From contig JASJZC010000002.1 in the NCBI GenBank assembly GCA_037178855.1, positions 5,964,501 through 6,028,500 on the forward strand: 64,000 bases of DNA, read 5' to 3'. Position numbers and translations under genes: made by a program. A model generated the notes under the pieces. That model worked only from the letters and a program-made list of their open reading frames with translations, made no database searches and had not been told where the DNA came from. Shown piece by piece: positions 10,554 through 22,887 of this stretch (position 1 is its first letter; every line of letters begins with the position of its first letter). Source of the DNA: Oscheius sp. JU75 (taxonomy: Eukaryota; Nematoda; Chromadorea; Rhabditida; Rhabditidae).

Positions 10554-13500
10554 ATGAGTGGCGATTTCGAAGAGCCGTCGACGGACGAGGAGACGGATTA
10601 TGACCCATATGAGGAAGAGGTTTGTTTTATCTATAAGTCACTGTAAAGTGACGGTTCTAGGCGAAGTTCTACGCGCATTGTGCGGAGGAGAGGTCAGGGA
10701 ACGACAGTGAAGGTTTGTTTGTTTGTTCTCATATTAGTTTTTTTCCCGTGATTTTGAACGATTTCGAGCTATTTGACATGCGAGAACAGGCTTTTGGCAC
10801 ACGATAATTTGAAGAGCAAGTTCAAGACGAATCGAGCTGTATAAGAACTATTCGCTGATACTTGAAAACCAAAATTTTGAGATTTATGTAAAAACTGGAA
10901 CAGTTGGAACAGTTTTGAAATGTGGCGGAATAACGTGCAAAATGGCGTGGTGTTATTATTGGAATCTACCGCATACCCTTGTTCACATGTCTTTGTCTCC
11001 GTGTGTTCGTCTTCACAGGATAATAGATCCACCATGTGCTCTCTTTCGACAGAGTGCTCTACCAGAGGGGGCATGTCCTGTCACGGATCTCTGATTTGCT
11101 ACTGTATCAACAAACCAAATTTTCAGCCTCTTCTTCGGGCGTCGACTCCGGCTACAGCACGGCGCGCAGATGGAACAAGACGAACTGGAACAAGCCGCCG
11201 CCGACTCGAGCCGAGAATCAGCCGAAGAAGACGACGCTCATCGTCACGCTCAGCCCGGAAGACATTCAACAGGAGCGCATTGCCGTCACGAGGATGAAGG
11301 CGGAAGCTCGGTGGTTGAAACAGAGGTTTGCAGTAGTTTTTTTTTCCAGTAGATAGTCGGCTATCGTCCCTTTGGAGCTAAGAAAGTAAGCATGTCGATT
11401 TCTCCACTTGAAATCGCTTCCCCTGCTTTTTTCTTCCCAAAATAGCTGATTGAAAATGTTTGGCATCCGCAGAAATCGAGCTCGGGTCTCGCGGTTCGAA
11501 TAGCACCGTGCACAATTTTGAAGCGAAGAATGCAAACTAGATTTCCTTGTCCTACTAATGTTAAATTTCTAGGCATATGGAAGAGATCAGTCTGCAGCAA
11601 ATCGCTTGGCATCTACTCGATTTCATCACACCCAAATACGTCTCCGATCACAGTCTGTCCCAATCCAAATCTTATCATGGCTCAAATTTTAGAACTCCCT
11701 CGCTCCCCGTGCATCTTCCAGCTCCGCAATAATCAGATTGAGATCCAGGAGAGGTACAGGACTCGCAACGGCCTTGTCCCAGGCATCTATCCATCCTTCG
11801 ATCATCTGGCCGCGAATCTCATCCCGACTCACAGGAATCTCGAAGTGCTGGCCGATTTTGCCAAGGGACTCCGGAGACCAGAGGAGGACAAATACGACAA
11901 GTGTTCCTTTGTGACGGTTAGTCGCTTCTTTTTTCTTTTGATAGCCCGTTGTAGGGATAGTTTTCGTTTTGAATCTTTTAGTCTAATGGTCGTAAATGTT
12001 CTAACAATCTTCATATCTTATCTACTTTGGATGTGCTCCCGGAAAACTTGCTCACAATTCGGTGTAACTGGTTACATCAGTTTACCTAGTCGTTTGCGTT
12101 CACTAGAGTCAGAAATGACTGAAAAGAAAAAAAACTGATAAGAAACTCCAGCTTCTTGCCAAAGTAAAAGTTTCAATAAGACAGCTGTTATTCTTGTACC
12201 CGAAAGATCACTTCTGGTCTGTTCGTACAAAAACACGTGTTTACAGTCAGAAAAAAAATGGTTACTGGAACCTAATCGGTTACTAAAAACGTCTTTGTTT
12301 CAGTGTTGGCTCGAGGTCTATGACGAGTTCCTCAACGACTACCGTCGAAAAGTCAGCCGACTACAACGAACCTGCTTCTGCCCTCTGGTGGCCGTACATC
12401 AGGCGCTTCCGCTCTGCGAAGAAGTCAACTACCTCGCCGGCATGATCTACAAGCTCCAGGCTGTCCGCGAATGGAATTTTCAAACTGTTGGACTATTCTA
12501 TAAAATTCTAATAAACATTTTCCAGATAGAAATCGCCTGGTCGCTCATCCTGACAGCTATTTCGAACGAGACGATGCTCAACGCCGGCTGCGTGATTTCC
12601 TATAATTTCCAGTCAAAAACTCCACGAAATTGCAGAAAACGATCGCCTTGAAGTTCCAGCAGCGTCTTTTGGCGACCCTCCTGGCCACGATGGATAGCCT
12701 ATACGAGTTCGGAGAGGTTCCCGGCGGAATGAAACAGGATTTCGTCATTCACAGGTACCGTTTCCCGCCAATTCTAAGTAAAACAAGTTTCAGGGAAAGA
12801 ATGTTGCCTGGCCAGCTCGGATGTCACAAGGCCCCGTCGATTTCGGCTCTCTGGTCCGAGACACTGCTGGATGTAATCATGAAGGGAGCCGTCTACAGGA
12901 AGTTCCTCGGCCCACGGCACATCGTCCAGTCAGAACCCTTTTCGCAACTCTTCAAGGCGGCTATTCCTACTTGGGATACCGAGTCAGTTTCTCTTGGTCT
13001 TTGGGGTTCCAAGGCTCTTAATTTGCGTTAAAATGGTAGATTTCGTGTATTGTAGCGTGTCTAGCCAGTAGATGAAACTGGTCAATATCACACAAACACG
13101 GCGACAACTTGAACGATACCTTAATTCGCTGTCTTCGTAGCATCTAGTATTAAAAAACTAGGGGTAGAGAATCGAAAATATCACATGCTTTTTTTCGATT
13201 ACAAGTCGACAATCTAGTCGCACATTTAACAGAAAATAAGGAATTTTCTGCTTAAATCTTCCACCATTTCAAGCTGATTATAGCTCTCAAGAACTCAAAG
13301 CAAGCTCTAACTCTAACCTTTACGAATTTTGTCTCTTACAGTATCGTGCAGCTGCCTCATCTTCGCCACATCTTCCAGCAGACGGCGGAGACGCTGGCTG
13401 AGCAGTTTGACGGGACTCTCGTCAAGAAAGTGATGAGCACGGGCCTCCTTTCGCTGTGGAAGGATATGCGGAACATTTCGATCGGGACGGCAGCCTGCTC

Positions 13501-14832
13501 CTTCGCCACAGCCACATTCAACATGGAAAAAATGGTCAGTTGTTCAGGAATAAGCATCTCAAATGTGTTCAGACCTCGCCGGAGATGGCCTTCAGTCGGG
13601 CCCTGGTAGTAGGACAGGTCTCCAAGACGGCCTATTGGCGACGCGAGGCGATTCCCGGCCATACTGGGCAGATTTGCTGTGAACTGACGGAAGAGCTGTC
13701 GAATTTGCTCACGAAATCTTTCGTTCGGACCTTGAACTCGGTCCTCGACTCGTGGCTCCTCCTCTTCCGAACACAGCACATTCTCACACAAGTCATCGAT
13801 GACAGTAAGTACCATTTTTAGTCCTTTTTTATTGAGAAATCCAGAAAACGTCCTTTCGAACGAGAACCAGAGAGACTACAGAAGGTTCCGGTTCTTCGTC
13901 AACAAACTGAACAGCATGGTCGTGCTTCTTCGTTGTCATTACTACAAAATGGTACTCTCCTTTTTTTAAAAAAAATAAATACTCAACAAATTCAGGTGGA
14001 ACAGATCTTCAAGGATGTCGAGACGAAGATGCTCGACATTGACAGCTACAGCCAGATCGAGTTCCTGCTCAAAACGGCCGAAAATCAGCTGGGACGACTC
14101 GTGGACAACAAATCCGACTTCACGTCCAAGACTCTCTGGGAATTTGTCCTCGTTCTTTCCGATATTGTAGACGATGTCCGGCTCAAGTATGTTTCGCTTC
14201 TTTTTGCCCCTTTTTGTAGTAGTTTTCACATTAAGCAGATCTGAAAATAATTCCAAAATAGTGGGAGAGAACAGCATCATTAGAAACTGAATACAAACCA
14301 ACGACACAGCAAATTGCGCGTCAAAAATATAAATAATGAATTCCCGCCAAATTCGATTCCTGTGCGGGTTCCGTCACGAATTAGAATAATGCCTGTCAAC
14401 TTCCCTGAAATTCTATATTTTTTGGTCTTTTTTGATGTGGTCTCACGCCAAATTTTCTCTCATTTTGCGTTTCTTTTGCCTAAAATCTGTATTTTTGCTC
14501 TGAAGTTTTTGTTGTATCTTGCAGCGGAAAACATACAGTCGCTGTGAGATCCATTTTCACCAAATGGGTCTTAATTTACAGCATCGCGTTGGTTTTTATT
14601 CTAGTTGCCTAATATTTTGACAAAACTAGTTATATTTTCGTTATGATTTGGCTGTATCTAGCCTCTTCTGCCCTAATCCCAATCTTGAAGGTCCGTCTCC
14701 AACGGCGTCAACGAGGACGTGCTGAAGAATTGGCGATGTAAGTTGTTCCACCGTCTCGAGACGCTCCGGAGCATGCACATTAACGAAGATAATCTCTTCT
14801 TCTCCCTCTACAGACAGATACAATATACGTAG
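10554..14832 (+). CDS. Gamma-tubulin complex component (GCP4/5/6-type)
   Basis: Gamma-tubulin complex proteins line up gamma-tubulin to nucleate microtubules at centrosomes and other sites. Fourteen exons (10554-10619, 10661-10712, 11127-11325, 11573-11652, 11693-11916, 12304-12462, 12526-12591, 12636-12754, 12794-12982, 13342-13534, 13573-13804, 13845-13951, 13996-14186, 14691-14832) give 672 residues. The acidic N-terminus is followed by a basic linker. A GCP N-terminal-like region comes next: GIYPSFDHLAANL, then LYEFGEVPGG, then FWSETLLD-like WSETLLDVIMKG. The C-terminal part has the pattern FFVNKLNSMVVLL, HYYKMVEQ and FLLKTAENQLG, matching the GCP C-terminal domain that binds gamma-tubulin. 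It is too diverged to choose GCP5 over GCP4 with certainty; the N-terminus favours GCP5. Exon 4/5 and 6/7 junctions are the least certain. Confidence 0.65.
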
Positions 14833-15228
14833 GTAATCATTTTTCTTAGTTACGGGTGTTAATCACTTATTTCCTTACATATCTCACTCTAACCTTGTCC
14901 TTCTTTTGTCTGTTGCTAGCGGTTGAAATGAACTTTTGACTTTTCGTTTCAATACTTCAATAAATTTTAAAATCTGTTTTTGATTGTCTGCCACAGGATC
15001 ATCCCCGCTCTACCTATCCTGTTTGTTCTGTATTTATTGTTCTAAATGAACCGGAGGCGTCTGCCTTCGCGTTACTCGATTTCGAAGTATTTTGGTGAAG
15101 GACAAATTTGACATACGGTTTAGTATCTTGAATAATTATTCAAGATCCAAATTTGGTTTGTGTCTAGGGTGATTATCCCTTCTCCATACCCTCCTTTCAT
15201 TTGCCTAATTGCTGAACTTGTTTCAAGA
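14833..15228 (+). promoter_or_regulatory. Spacer between GCP and TBC genes
   Basis: The GCP gene is followed by AATAAA near 14960. The next gene starts at 15229. A possible acceptor (GTGTCTAG) ends near 15170 and another (TTTCAAG) is two bases before the ATG. Nothing else is recognisable, so promoter or operon spacer cannot be decided. Confidence 0.35.
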
Positions 15229-18200
15229 ATGCAAAGCTCGACAGAGGGAGACAGTACGATGGGCCCGATGGAAGGGAGAAGGACTATTATGAGCGGGTAC
15301 CTTCACAAGGTTCGTTTCAGGCTTTCAAGCCAATCTGCCCGGCTTCCTGGCATTGGAAATTTGTCGAAAACTTTTGTGAATCGCTGCATTAAGTCTACTT
15401 TTTGCTTAGAATGCTCTTCTTTAAAGAGACTCATTACCGGTAGACGACCGGGTGCGTTTTCAAAACGGGTCCCGCGACTCACTTACCTCAAACCGCATTT
15501 TTTGCATCTTTTGATACTTTACACACATTTTATGACTTCTAAGTGGGTTTAATCGGCTTGTAGAAATTGAGGATAAGTGGAGAACAGCATTTCTTCAATT
15601 TTCTTCTTTTTTTTCTGGTCGTTTTTGACGTTACAGTAGACGTTTCTTTGGTAGTTTTTGGTGAGTCGATTAAACACTTAGAAATCATGAAAATGTGCAA
15701 AGCACCAAAAAAAATGCGATTTGAGGAAAGTTCGTCGCGGGACCCTCTTGGCATGAAAAACCTCGATATATTTTCGCTTTTTGGCTGCAAAACCGTGTAA
15801 GAATAGAGAGCACTGACGACTTTGTTTTCTGCTGCAGTATTATCAAAATATTTTGCCTGCATCCAACAGCCCATTTTCAGATCGATGTCCGAGCCATGGG
15901 CTTGATCTCAAGACGAAAACACTGGTTCGCCCTATCGGAGCTGTCAAATTACCTCTACTGGTTCAAGGACGCCGAGGACATTCTTTGTTCAGGACGTCTA
16001 CCGCTACGAGGAGCCGCCTTCACCTACAACCCGGTTGAGAAGGGCCGCTTCGAGATCCAGTCAGTTCTTTCCTCATTTTTTATTACCTTTGTGATTCAGT
16101 TCGGGCTCGGAAACCCACCAATTTGAGGCCGGAAGTCAGAAAGAGCGCGACGATTGGCTGGAGGCACTTCAAAACTCGAGGAAGCTGTCACTGGCCGATT
16201 CGCTGCCGAAGAACAGTTCCGATATCATTTCGATGTCCTCGACCCACGTAGGCGAGGAAGAAGCAGCTTCAGGCAGTGTGACGGAATCCACGATGCAGCT
16301 TTTTAATGCTCTCCTCGGGCCACGGAGCAGTGTGGATAGCGATGAGACTGTCGAGGAGCAGAGTATCAGGGCCTCCAGTTCTATGGTATATCTTCTTTTC
16401 AGCTATATTTTGATACAAGGTTGGCTGTTAGTATTGGAAACGTGTCAACTTCCGATCTGTTTGTTCCCTAAAATATTTTGTTGAGAAGGTTTGTCGTCCT
16501 TGGGTATCGAACCCGGGTTGTATTATTAGAGTCGCGCCACTAACCAATACACCACTTGTGCGCAGAAACTTTGAAAGGCTGTATTTTAGAAAATAGAATT
16601 AGAACGTTGGAAAATGGTTTATACCGGCTAACGACACCTCGTGTGCTGTGTTTATAATGCTTAAGAGCTTTGCTATTTGAACAAGTGTAGACAGCTGTTG
16701 CAAAAGCTTGAAAAATACCAAAAACCCATTCCAGCACTGTTTCCCCCTGAAGACAGGCGATCTGGCCGATGTGCTCTCCAACACTCCCTCCTCCACCTTT
16801 TACCTCGACACGAATGGCGAACTCAACGACCGGAGCATGGAAATGCCAGATGAGGTTACTTTTTTAACGATTTCATTTCAATCAACCCAATTCAGCACGA
16901 AGGAATGATGGATGACATGCTGAGGAAGCTATCAGAGAAGACGGCCGATAATCGAGCCATGAAGGCGCTGTCCAAGACGAAAAAGACGATAATGAGCATG
17001 AGGGATTGCGAGGGATGTAAGAAGAGAACCTCGTCCGAGTCCGGGCCCTGGGAGGACAGATGTCGCGATTTGGAGGACCATGTCGCCTCCCTCGAAAACA
17101 TGGTCAAAGTTCTCAAGACGGGCCTCGTTACGGCACAGAAACAAGTCGATATCATGTAAGTTTTGCAATTTCGAAACTTTGCGAGTCTAAAAAAAATGTG
17201 CTGCAGTGATTCTACAGCATCAAAAAGGCCTTAAAATTGAGAAGATGGCCTGGCGCAGTTGTAAATAAGCTGACTTCTAAGCAAAGGGACCGGGAGTGCC
17301 GGCAGCTTTTCAAACCCCCGACATTTGTTCTATTAACAAATGATCCTATTAGCTAGTTTTTTGCCAATCCTAGTGTCTCCTGGGAAGCAAAAACCTTTGT
17401 CACTTGGTGGGAATCGAGCCTGATCCATTTGGGTGGGGCCGCAGTCGAAGTGCTTACCGATTAACCCACTCAAAAATCCAATACATGCGGCAAATTAAAA
17501 AGGAAGTTCCCACTAAAAAACCTCTTTCCAGGAAAGCCATGCAGACGGTCTCGGAAGACGAGGAGCTGAAAGAATTCCTGCTGGAGAAAGAGACCCAGAT
17601 GACGCGACTACAGATGGACAATAACAGTCTGAACAGAAGAATACAGGATCTGGAAGGCGAAAACAGGTACTTTTTTTCTTATTCGACCATCTATAAATGC
17701 GCTTCAGAACCCTGGACAGTCGGGTCAACGAGCTGCTGTCCTCCGTGGACGCCTTCCGCGAGTCAGTTCGAACCAAGGAGGAGCTGATTATGCGACTGTT
17801 CGAGGAGAGCAACAATGAGGAGAAGACGCCCGAATCTGAGCATCTGGCCGCTGATATCATCGGTGTGCCGGAGGCCATTCTTCTCGATCAGGATGCCTCG
17901 GACTGCTGCGACGAGGAGGCCGACAAGATCTTCGAGGCTGTCGGAGTCCACGACATCAACGAGCTCAAGGATCTCGTCGAGGGCTATAAGCTCCAGAACA
18001 AGTTTCTCAGCAACGAGGTCGTTGGTCAGTTTTTTCTGTCTTACGAGCGGGCTTAAGACGCTTGGGCAACATCTAAATGCAAGTGTTCGTCCCGAGTGGC
18101 TCAGCCGGTTAACGCCACGATCAAGAGTTCACTAGGGGACTAGTTCGAGCTCTACGTATGGCAAATGTTTTGCCATCTAATAAAGCATTGTAATAGTTTA

Positions 18201-20045
18201 AATGAGTATATTGTGCCAAAAAAGGAAAAATCATGTTTTGCGCTCAGCGCATGCCCATCTACTTCTATCGCTTCCCTAGTCAGTTCCCAGTTTTTGTAAC
18301 CATTACATTACGTAAACATTTTTCATGCGACGCGAAATAATTCCTTTTTCACTCATTGTTTTCAGCCCTACACTGCGAAGTAGAGAATCTTGTCAGAACA
18401 GAGCGAGAGCTGAACAAGAGAAATTTCGAGATCGAGGCCTGCTACTACCAGCTGAAGAGTCGTTATCTCATGGTCCTAAATCATTTCAAGTCTCCTGAGA
18501 AGCCTGGAAAAAGTCAGTTTTTGTGATTTTCCATAAACTAAAAATGCTTAGTAATGGAGCCGGGAGTCTTGCGCCAACTGCTGGAGGAATCCAACCGGAC
18601 GCCGCGTGACTCGTACCAGACGGACACCTTGGGCTTTTATCTCAAGAACAAGGCCGAACGTCGACAGAGCCTAGCAGAAAATGAGGATCTACTCGAAGCG
18701 GCGGCCGGATTCATGGAGAAGGCCAATGAGCTCGTCTTGGCCAAGAATCTCGTTCGTTTTTCTGCTTATTTTAATAATTACAACTGTAGGAGCAGAGCGA
18801 AGAGTATATGAACTGGCTGCAGTCTTGGGACGGTCTTCTGGTCAACTTCGTCGGTCGCTCCCTTACCCCCAGTCTGGAGCTGAAGACGCTTGTCCGAACC
18901 GGAGTGCCACCAGCCTACCGTGGTCGAGTCTGGAAGGCCCTGGTACACATCATCGTCAAGGACAAGATTGCCGAACTCGGCCACGGCTACTTCGGATCGA
19001 TGCTGCGCAAGGCGACGAACAAAATTGACGAAGGAATTTATGACAGTGCCATCAAACAAGTGAGTTTTCTTGTAAGCAACTTTTGTGGTAATAGTTCAGC
19101 AGGCGGCTCGTTTTGTTCAAATGGGTTTCCGCGCACGCACAATTATCATTATACAAGGCAGTCCTAGTATTTATTTCTTGAAGAGAGCAAGAAAAGGCAG
19201 AACTGAAGTGTGTTGGAATTTAAAATCCCCAATGTTTGAGTCTGAGGTACAAATAAAGATTCGGTTCTTTCAGATAGACCTGGATCTGGCCCGAACTCTG
19301 CCAACAAACAAGTTCTTCGACGAGCCGAGCTCGGAGAAGATTGAGATGCTCCGCCGAGTCCTTTACGCTTTCCGCTACCACAACAAGGTTGTCGGCTACT
19401 GTCAGGGTCTGAACCGGCTGGCCGCCATCGCGCTGCTTTATCTGGACGAGGAGGACGCCTTCTGGTTCATGGTGGCCTGTGTCGAGTATCTGCAGCCGGA
19501 CGGCTACTACACCTCCTCGCTCATTGCCGCCGTGGCCGATCAGAAGGTTCTGAGGGATTTGGTCACGGATAAGCTGCCCAAACTGGCCGCACATTTGAAG
19601 AATCTTGAAGTCGACCTTTCTCTCTTTGCCTTGAGCTGGTTCCTCACCTGCTTCGTCGACATCCTCCCGCATCACGTCTATCTCAACATTTTCGATGTCT
19701 TCCTTTACGAGGGCAACAAGGTTCGTTCAATTTTTATCGTTTGAATTTGAAAACAGCAAAATTCTGCTTTCAGGCTATTTTCCGTTTCGCCTTAGCACTG
19801 TTGAAGAAATGCGAGCCGTCCGTTCTCCAGTGCAAGACGATCGGGACCGTCCATGCCAATTTGAGCCGAGTAGCCGACTGCGTGACCGAATTCAAACCCC
19901 TGGCACAGGTACGTATTCTCTTTTGGCCGGTCATAACCAGAAAATCTAGATAGCCTTCCACGACCTGAACCCCTTCCCGCAAAAACTGATCGAGACGAAG
20001 CGGTCCTTCTACCTGGGTCAGTTGCGTGAACAGGGCTACTCATAG
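15229..20045 (+). CDS. tbc-2: TBC1D2-type Rab GTPase-activating protein (PH-coiled coil-TBC)
   Basis: Stimulates GTP hydrolysis by endosomal Rabs; relatives act on Rab7 and Rab5. Thirteen exons (15229-15309, 15881-16059, 16100-16385, 16753-16854, 16896-17155, 17532-17666, 17708-18024, 18366-18512, 18552-18751, 18790-19059, 19274-19720, 19774-19908, 19950-20045) give 884 residues, like C. elegans TBC-2 and human TBC1D2. A PH domain spans about 20-110 (SGYLHK, ending ERDDWLEALQ). A Ser-rich linker and long coiled coils fill about 220-560. The TBC domain (about 590-830) has RTGVPPAYRG, the arginine-finger motif IDLDLART (R about 666) and YCQG (Q about 703). Seven of the twelve introns are 38-53 nt; three long ones each contain a tRNA-like SINE head. 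Confidence 0.93.
16480..16565 (-). repeat. tRNA-derived SINE head in TBC intron 3
   Basis: On the minus strand TGGTGTATTGG (16554-16544) is an A box and GGTTCGATACC (16513-16503) a B box, at tRNA-like spacing. The arms do not pair as a real tRNA. A tail with GACGACAAACC follows the B box. It lies in a 367-nt intron of a gene whose shortest introns are about 40 nt. Confidence 0.65.
17387..17475 (-). repeat. tRNA-derived SINE head and tail in TBC intron 5
   Basis: Minus strand: A box TGGGTTAATCGG (17468-17457), B box GGCTCGATTCC (17420-17410), then the tail TGACAAAGGTTTTTGC (17402-17387). The same tail is found after the B box at 52021-52035. The intron is 376 nt. Confidence 0.7.
18088..18175 (+). 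repeat. tRNA-derived SINE head and tail in TBC intron 7
   Basis: Plus strand: a perfect A box TGGCTCAGCCGG (18097-18108), a B box AGTTCGAGCTC (18142-18152) and the tail TGGCAAATGTTTTGC (18159-18173), which resembles the tails of the copies at 17.4 and 52.0 kb. T-stem pairing is broken, so it is not a working tRNA. The intron is 341 nt. Confidence 0.7.
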
Positions 20046-21669
20046 AAGACCTTTCCCCACAATTTTACCGGTGATTTTGGTGCATAATTTCTCGCTGTGT
20101 ATTGTATTTCTAACTGTAGATATAATTTATGCATATCTCTTTCAGGGTAACTCATAATAGGCCTTCTCCCACTTTCTCTCTGTGATATAGAACCTGTATT
20201 CTTGTTGTCAAATTTACATTTAAAACTTTGTCTATAAACAACAAAGCAATACCAAGTATTTTTCATTTGACGGCAAACTTCGATAAAAGGCAGCGATGCA
20301 TCTGGGAGATGCAAGAAGACTAGAAAACGGGAATTTAAGGAGAAAAAAAATGGTATGCGACTGTAGACTGTTCTTGGGCGATTCGGCACGAAATGGACTC
20401 GAGTTGGACTCTACTCGCGTCGAGCCGAAACTTAGTTGCTACGGTTTCTGGGCTGGGATTCAGCTTTTTTTAGCTGTAGATTGGCAAGAGACAGGCAATT
20501 GCTTGAACGTACACTGATCGTTTACTTGGGGTTCAACAAGGTTGCATCTTGCTATAACGACAACCAATGAGAGGAGACTAGAAAGAAAAAATCGTGGACG
20601 ACTTCTCATTACTCATCATTCTGTTGGAAATTAGGAACCTCATAAAGGGTCTTTGTTCTTCATCGAAAGGCGCGTCAACTCTAGTCCGTATTGACTGTCC
20701 CCATTTGACCGGGTCTACCTCTATAGTTTTTTTTTTAACCCGAGTGGTTCCCTTGCAAATGGAACAGAGAGCCTAAAAATACCCTTTCCAGAGCTTCTAC
20801 TCCGGCGTGGTTCGCATTTTAAAGGTAGGAGACAGGAAAATAGTGAGCAAACCCGTGTTACAGCTAAGTGACAGAGTTGTTCACGACTAGAGCAGTGTCG
20901 AAATGGAATGCTGACATGAAAGAGCAGTAAATGAGAGTTCTAGAATAGAGGTCAAGGTTTTCAATGCGACACCCGGAGTCGATTTCTTTGAAGAAAAAGG
21001 AACGACAGGCGTAAACTGGGAGTATGATGCAGAGAAGTAACAGAACAGGATAGAGTATTGCGAACTGACAAGTGACAAGTACAGAAACAGATTCTGATAA
21101 CAATTACTGACAGAGACAGTGAGAATGATGCAGAGATATTTTTAACATCTTTCGATGAAATGGACTCGTTGAAAGCCTTTTTACATTTTCTTGAGTATCC
21201 GAAAACCGTGTCAGTTTTCAGACCTGGATAGCTGGCGACTGGTCCTACAAAGCCACAGAGGTCAGAGAATACTTGAAATCTTATTGCTTTCCTTCCAGTG
21301 CTGAATGGCTACGATTCTTACGAGAAAAAACACATGCAAGGAGCAAACAGGAACCTGAAATAACGATACTTACTGGCTTTGATACTCTGTTCCACGCACA
21401 CCCAGTACATGGTACTTGTTTTAAATGTGACCATCGAGGAACTATTATGTATCAAATCTACTGTGGTATACGCAAATTGTCTGACATGTTCCATTTCCAA
21501 GCGTTTTATATCACCGGAACGCCGTTTGATTTTTCCTCGTATTCCGGTGGCACTGAGCTTATCTTTGATCCTCTAACTCTCTGTGATCTGTTATGAGCAT
21601 ATGGCTCGACCGAGGAGCATCCGATGTTCTGATCTAAATGGTTTTAAAAAAAGACATGTTTCGTTGTTT

Positions 21670-21800
21670 CAAGGCAAGACAAACGTTTGTTACGCGAGGG
21701 ACACGAACTCGAAGGTGTTTTACAGATTCGTGGTCGGAGCGCTAACCCACTGAGCCATTTATAGTCCATTTCCAACGAATAGCGGCAGTGAGCCAATTCT
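21670..21800 (-). repeat. tRNA-derived SINE with 37-nt body
   Basis: Minus strand: a perfect A box TGGCTCAGTGGG (21757-21746) and a B-box-like GAGTTCGTGTC (21710-21700). Beside the A box (21760-21796) lies a 37-nt segment that recurs in opposite orientation at 22289-22325 with one difference. After the B box comes AACAAACGTTTGTCTTGCC, related to the tail of the other copies. Confidence 0.65.
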
Positions 21801-22221
21801 TTAAAGGTTTTTCGAAAACGAAAAATCGGGTCCCATCACAGGCCTCGGAAAATGCGGCGCGAATTCAAAATTTCTTGGTCATTTTCCAGTTTTTTGTTTC
21901 CATATATTTTCCTTTTCTGATCATTTTTGTTGATATTTTGTGATTGTTATTTTACCGTTATGCTTTTCAAGCAAAATAGAAACCACTTTTTTTGCATCTT
22001 CACTCTCGATCGATGGTCGCTACCGATGTCGAAGAAGAAGAAGCTCCAACCAGGGACGAATGACCCATGGACTGATCCCCATTCAAATTTTGAGACATTC
22101 ACTCGTATTGTTGTTTGTTTTTTGTTGTTATAGAAGAAAAATTGCGGAAATCCAGTACTGCACACAATGGTATTTGTCTTAGTCTTTCAGCAAAGGTTGC
22201 GCCGACAATGCATCCATGGCG

Positions 22222-22400
22222 CAATGCCAGGTGGCGCGGTCAATGGATCTTGGGGTCGGGAGTTCGGATCCCCGATTAAAAAATTTATTTGGCTTACTGC
22301 CGCTATTCGTTGGAAATGGACTATAGAAGATAGCTTGTGGCGAATTCAGCAAGTAGCTAATAGACATGTGCCTTAAACCATTGAGCTACACTTACCAAGA
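22222..22400. repeat. Composite SINE: body flanked by two opposed tRNA-like heads
   Basis: A plus-strand head has TGGCGCGGTCAATGG (22232-22246, A-box-like) and AGTTCGGATCC (22261-22271, good B box). Then comes the 37-nt body (22289-22325) shared with 21760-21796. Beyond it a minus-strand head has TAGCTCAATGG (22388-22378, A box) and a weak B box at 22347-22337. Head-to-head heads around one body suggest a nested or composite insertion. Confidence 0.55.
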
Positions 22401-22856
22401 AAAATCCTGCCTTCTGTTTATAAATTCGTCCTTGTGACTCCCTCTCCCTCTCCAGGCCATCGATTGGGCGGGGTTCTTTTACGGAGGCTCCGAGGCCCAA
22501 CTGAAGGCTCAATTAGCTGAAATAATCAGTTTCCCCCTTCTCGACATGTTTATCCTCCTCTCCCTTCGTGTAATTTGATACTCTCTATTCTCTCTCTCGT
22601 GACTTCTTCCCTTCCTTGTACAATTGTTTTTTACGTGGAAGTTAACAGGAAGCTCATCTGGTCCAAACTCGCACGCGACATGGCTAATTGAGCAGGCAGG
22701 GGGAGAGTGCCAGTTTTTATGAACGGGGATTCAGGAACCACGATTGCAGAGCCTCATTACTCTCGTTCAAAGTGCAACACGTGAGGGCATATCTGTCTGT
22801 TCCACCCCCTCGTCTCCAAAAATCCCATGTATTTGAATAGCTGAAGACGTTTCTGC

Positions 22857-22887
22857 TTCAGTTTATCAACTGGATAGCATTGGACAA
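22857..22887 (+). repeat. 31-bp perfect direct repeat, copy 1
   Basis: Bases 22857-22887 are identical to 24007-24037, 1150 bp downstream in the first intron of the neprilysin gene. Core: TATCAACTGGATAGCATTGG. The flanks differ at once on both sides. No known family is recognised. Confidence 0.85.

Noticed and set aside
10554-14832. Reading this gene as CCDC142 or a vesicle-tethering subunit
   Set aside because: The C-terminal pattern (VNKL..M..LL..YYKMVEQ) and overall domain order fit gamma-tubulin complex proteins better.
18088-18175. Intact tRNA gene
   Set aside because: A and B boxes are good, but the T-stem and acceptor stem do not pair. The same holds for the other tRNA-like copies in the window.
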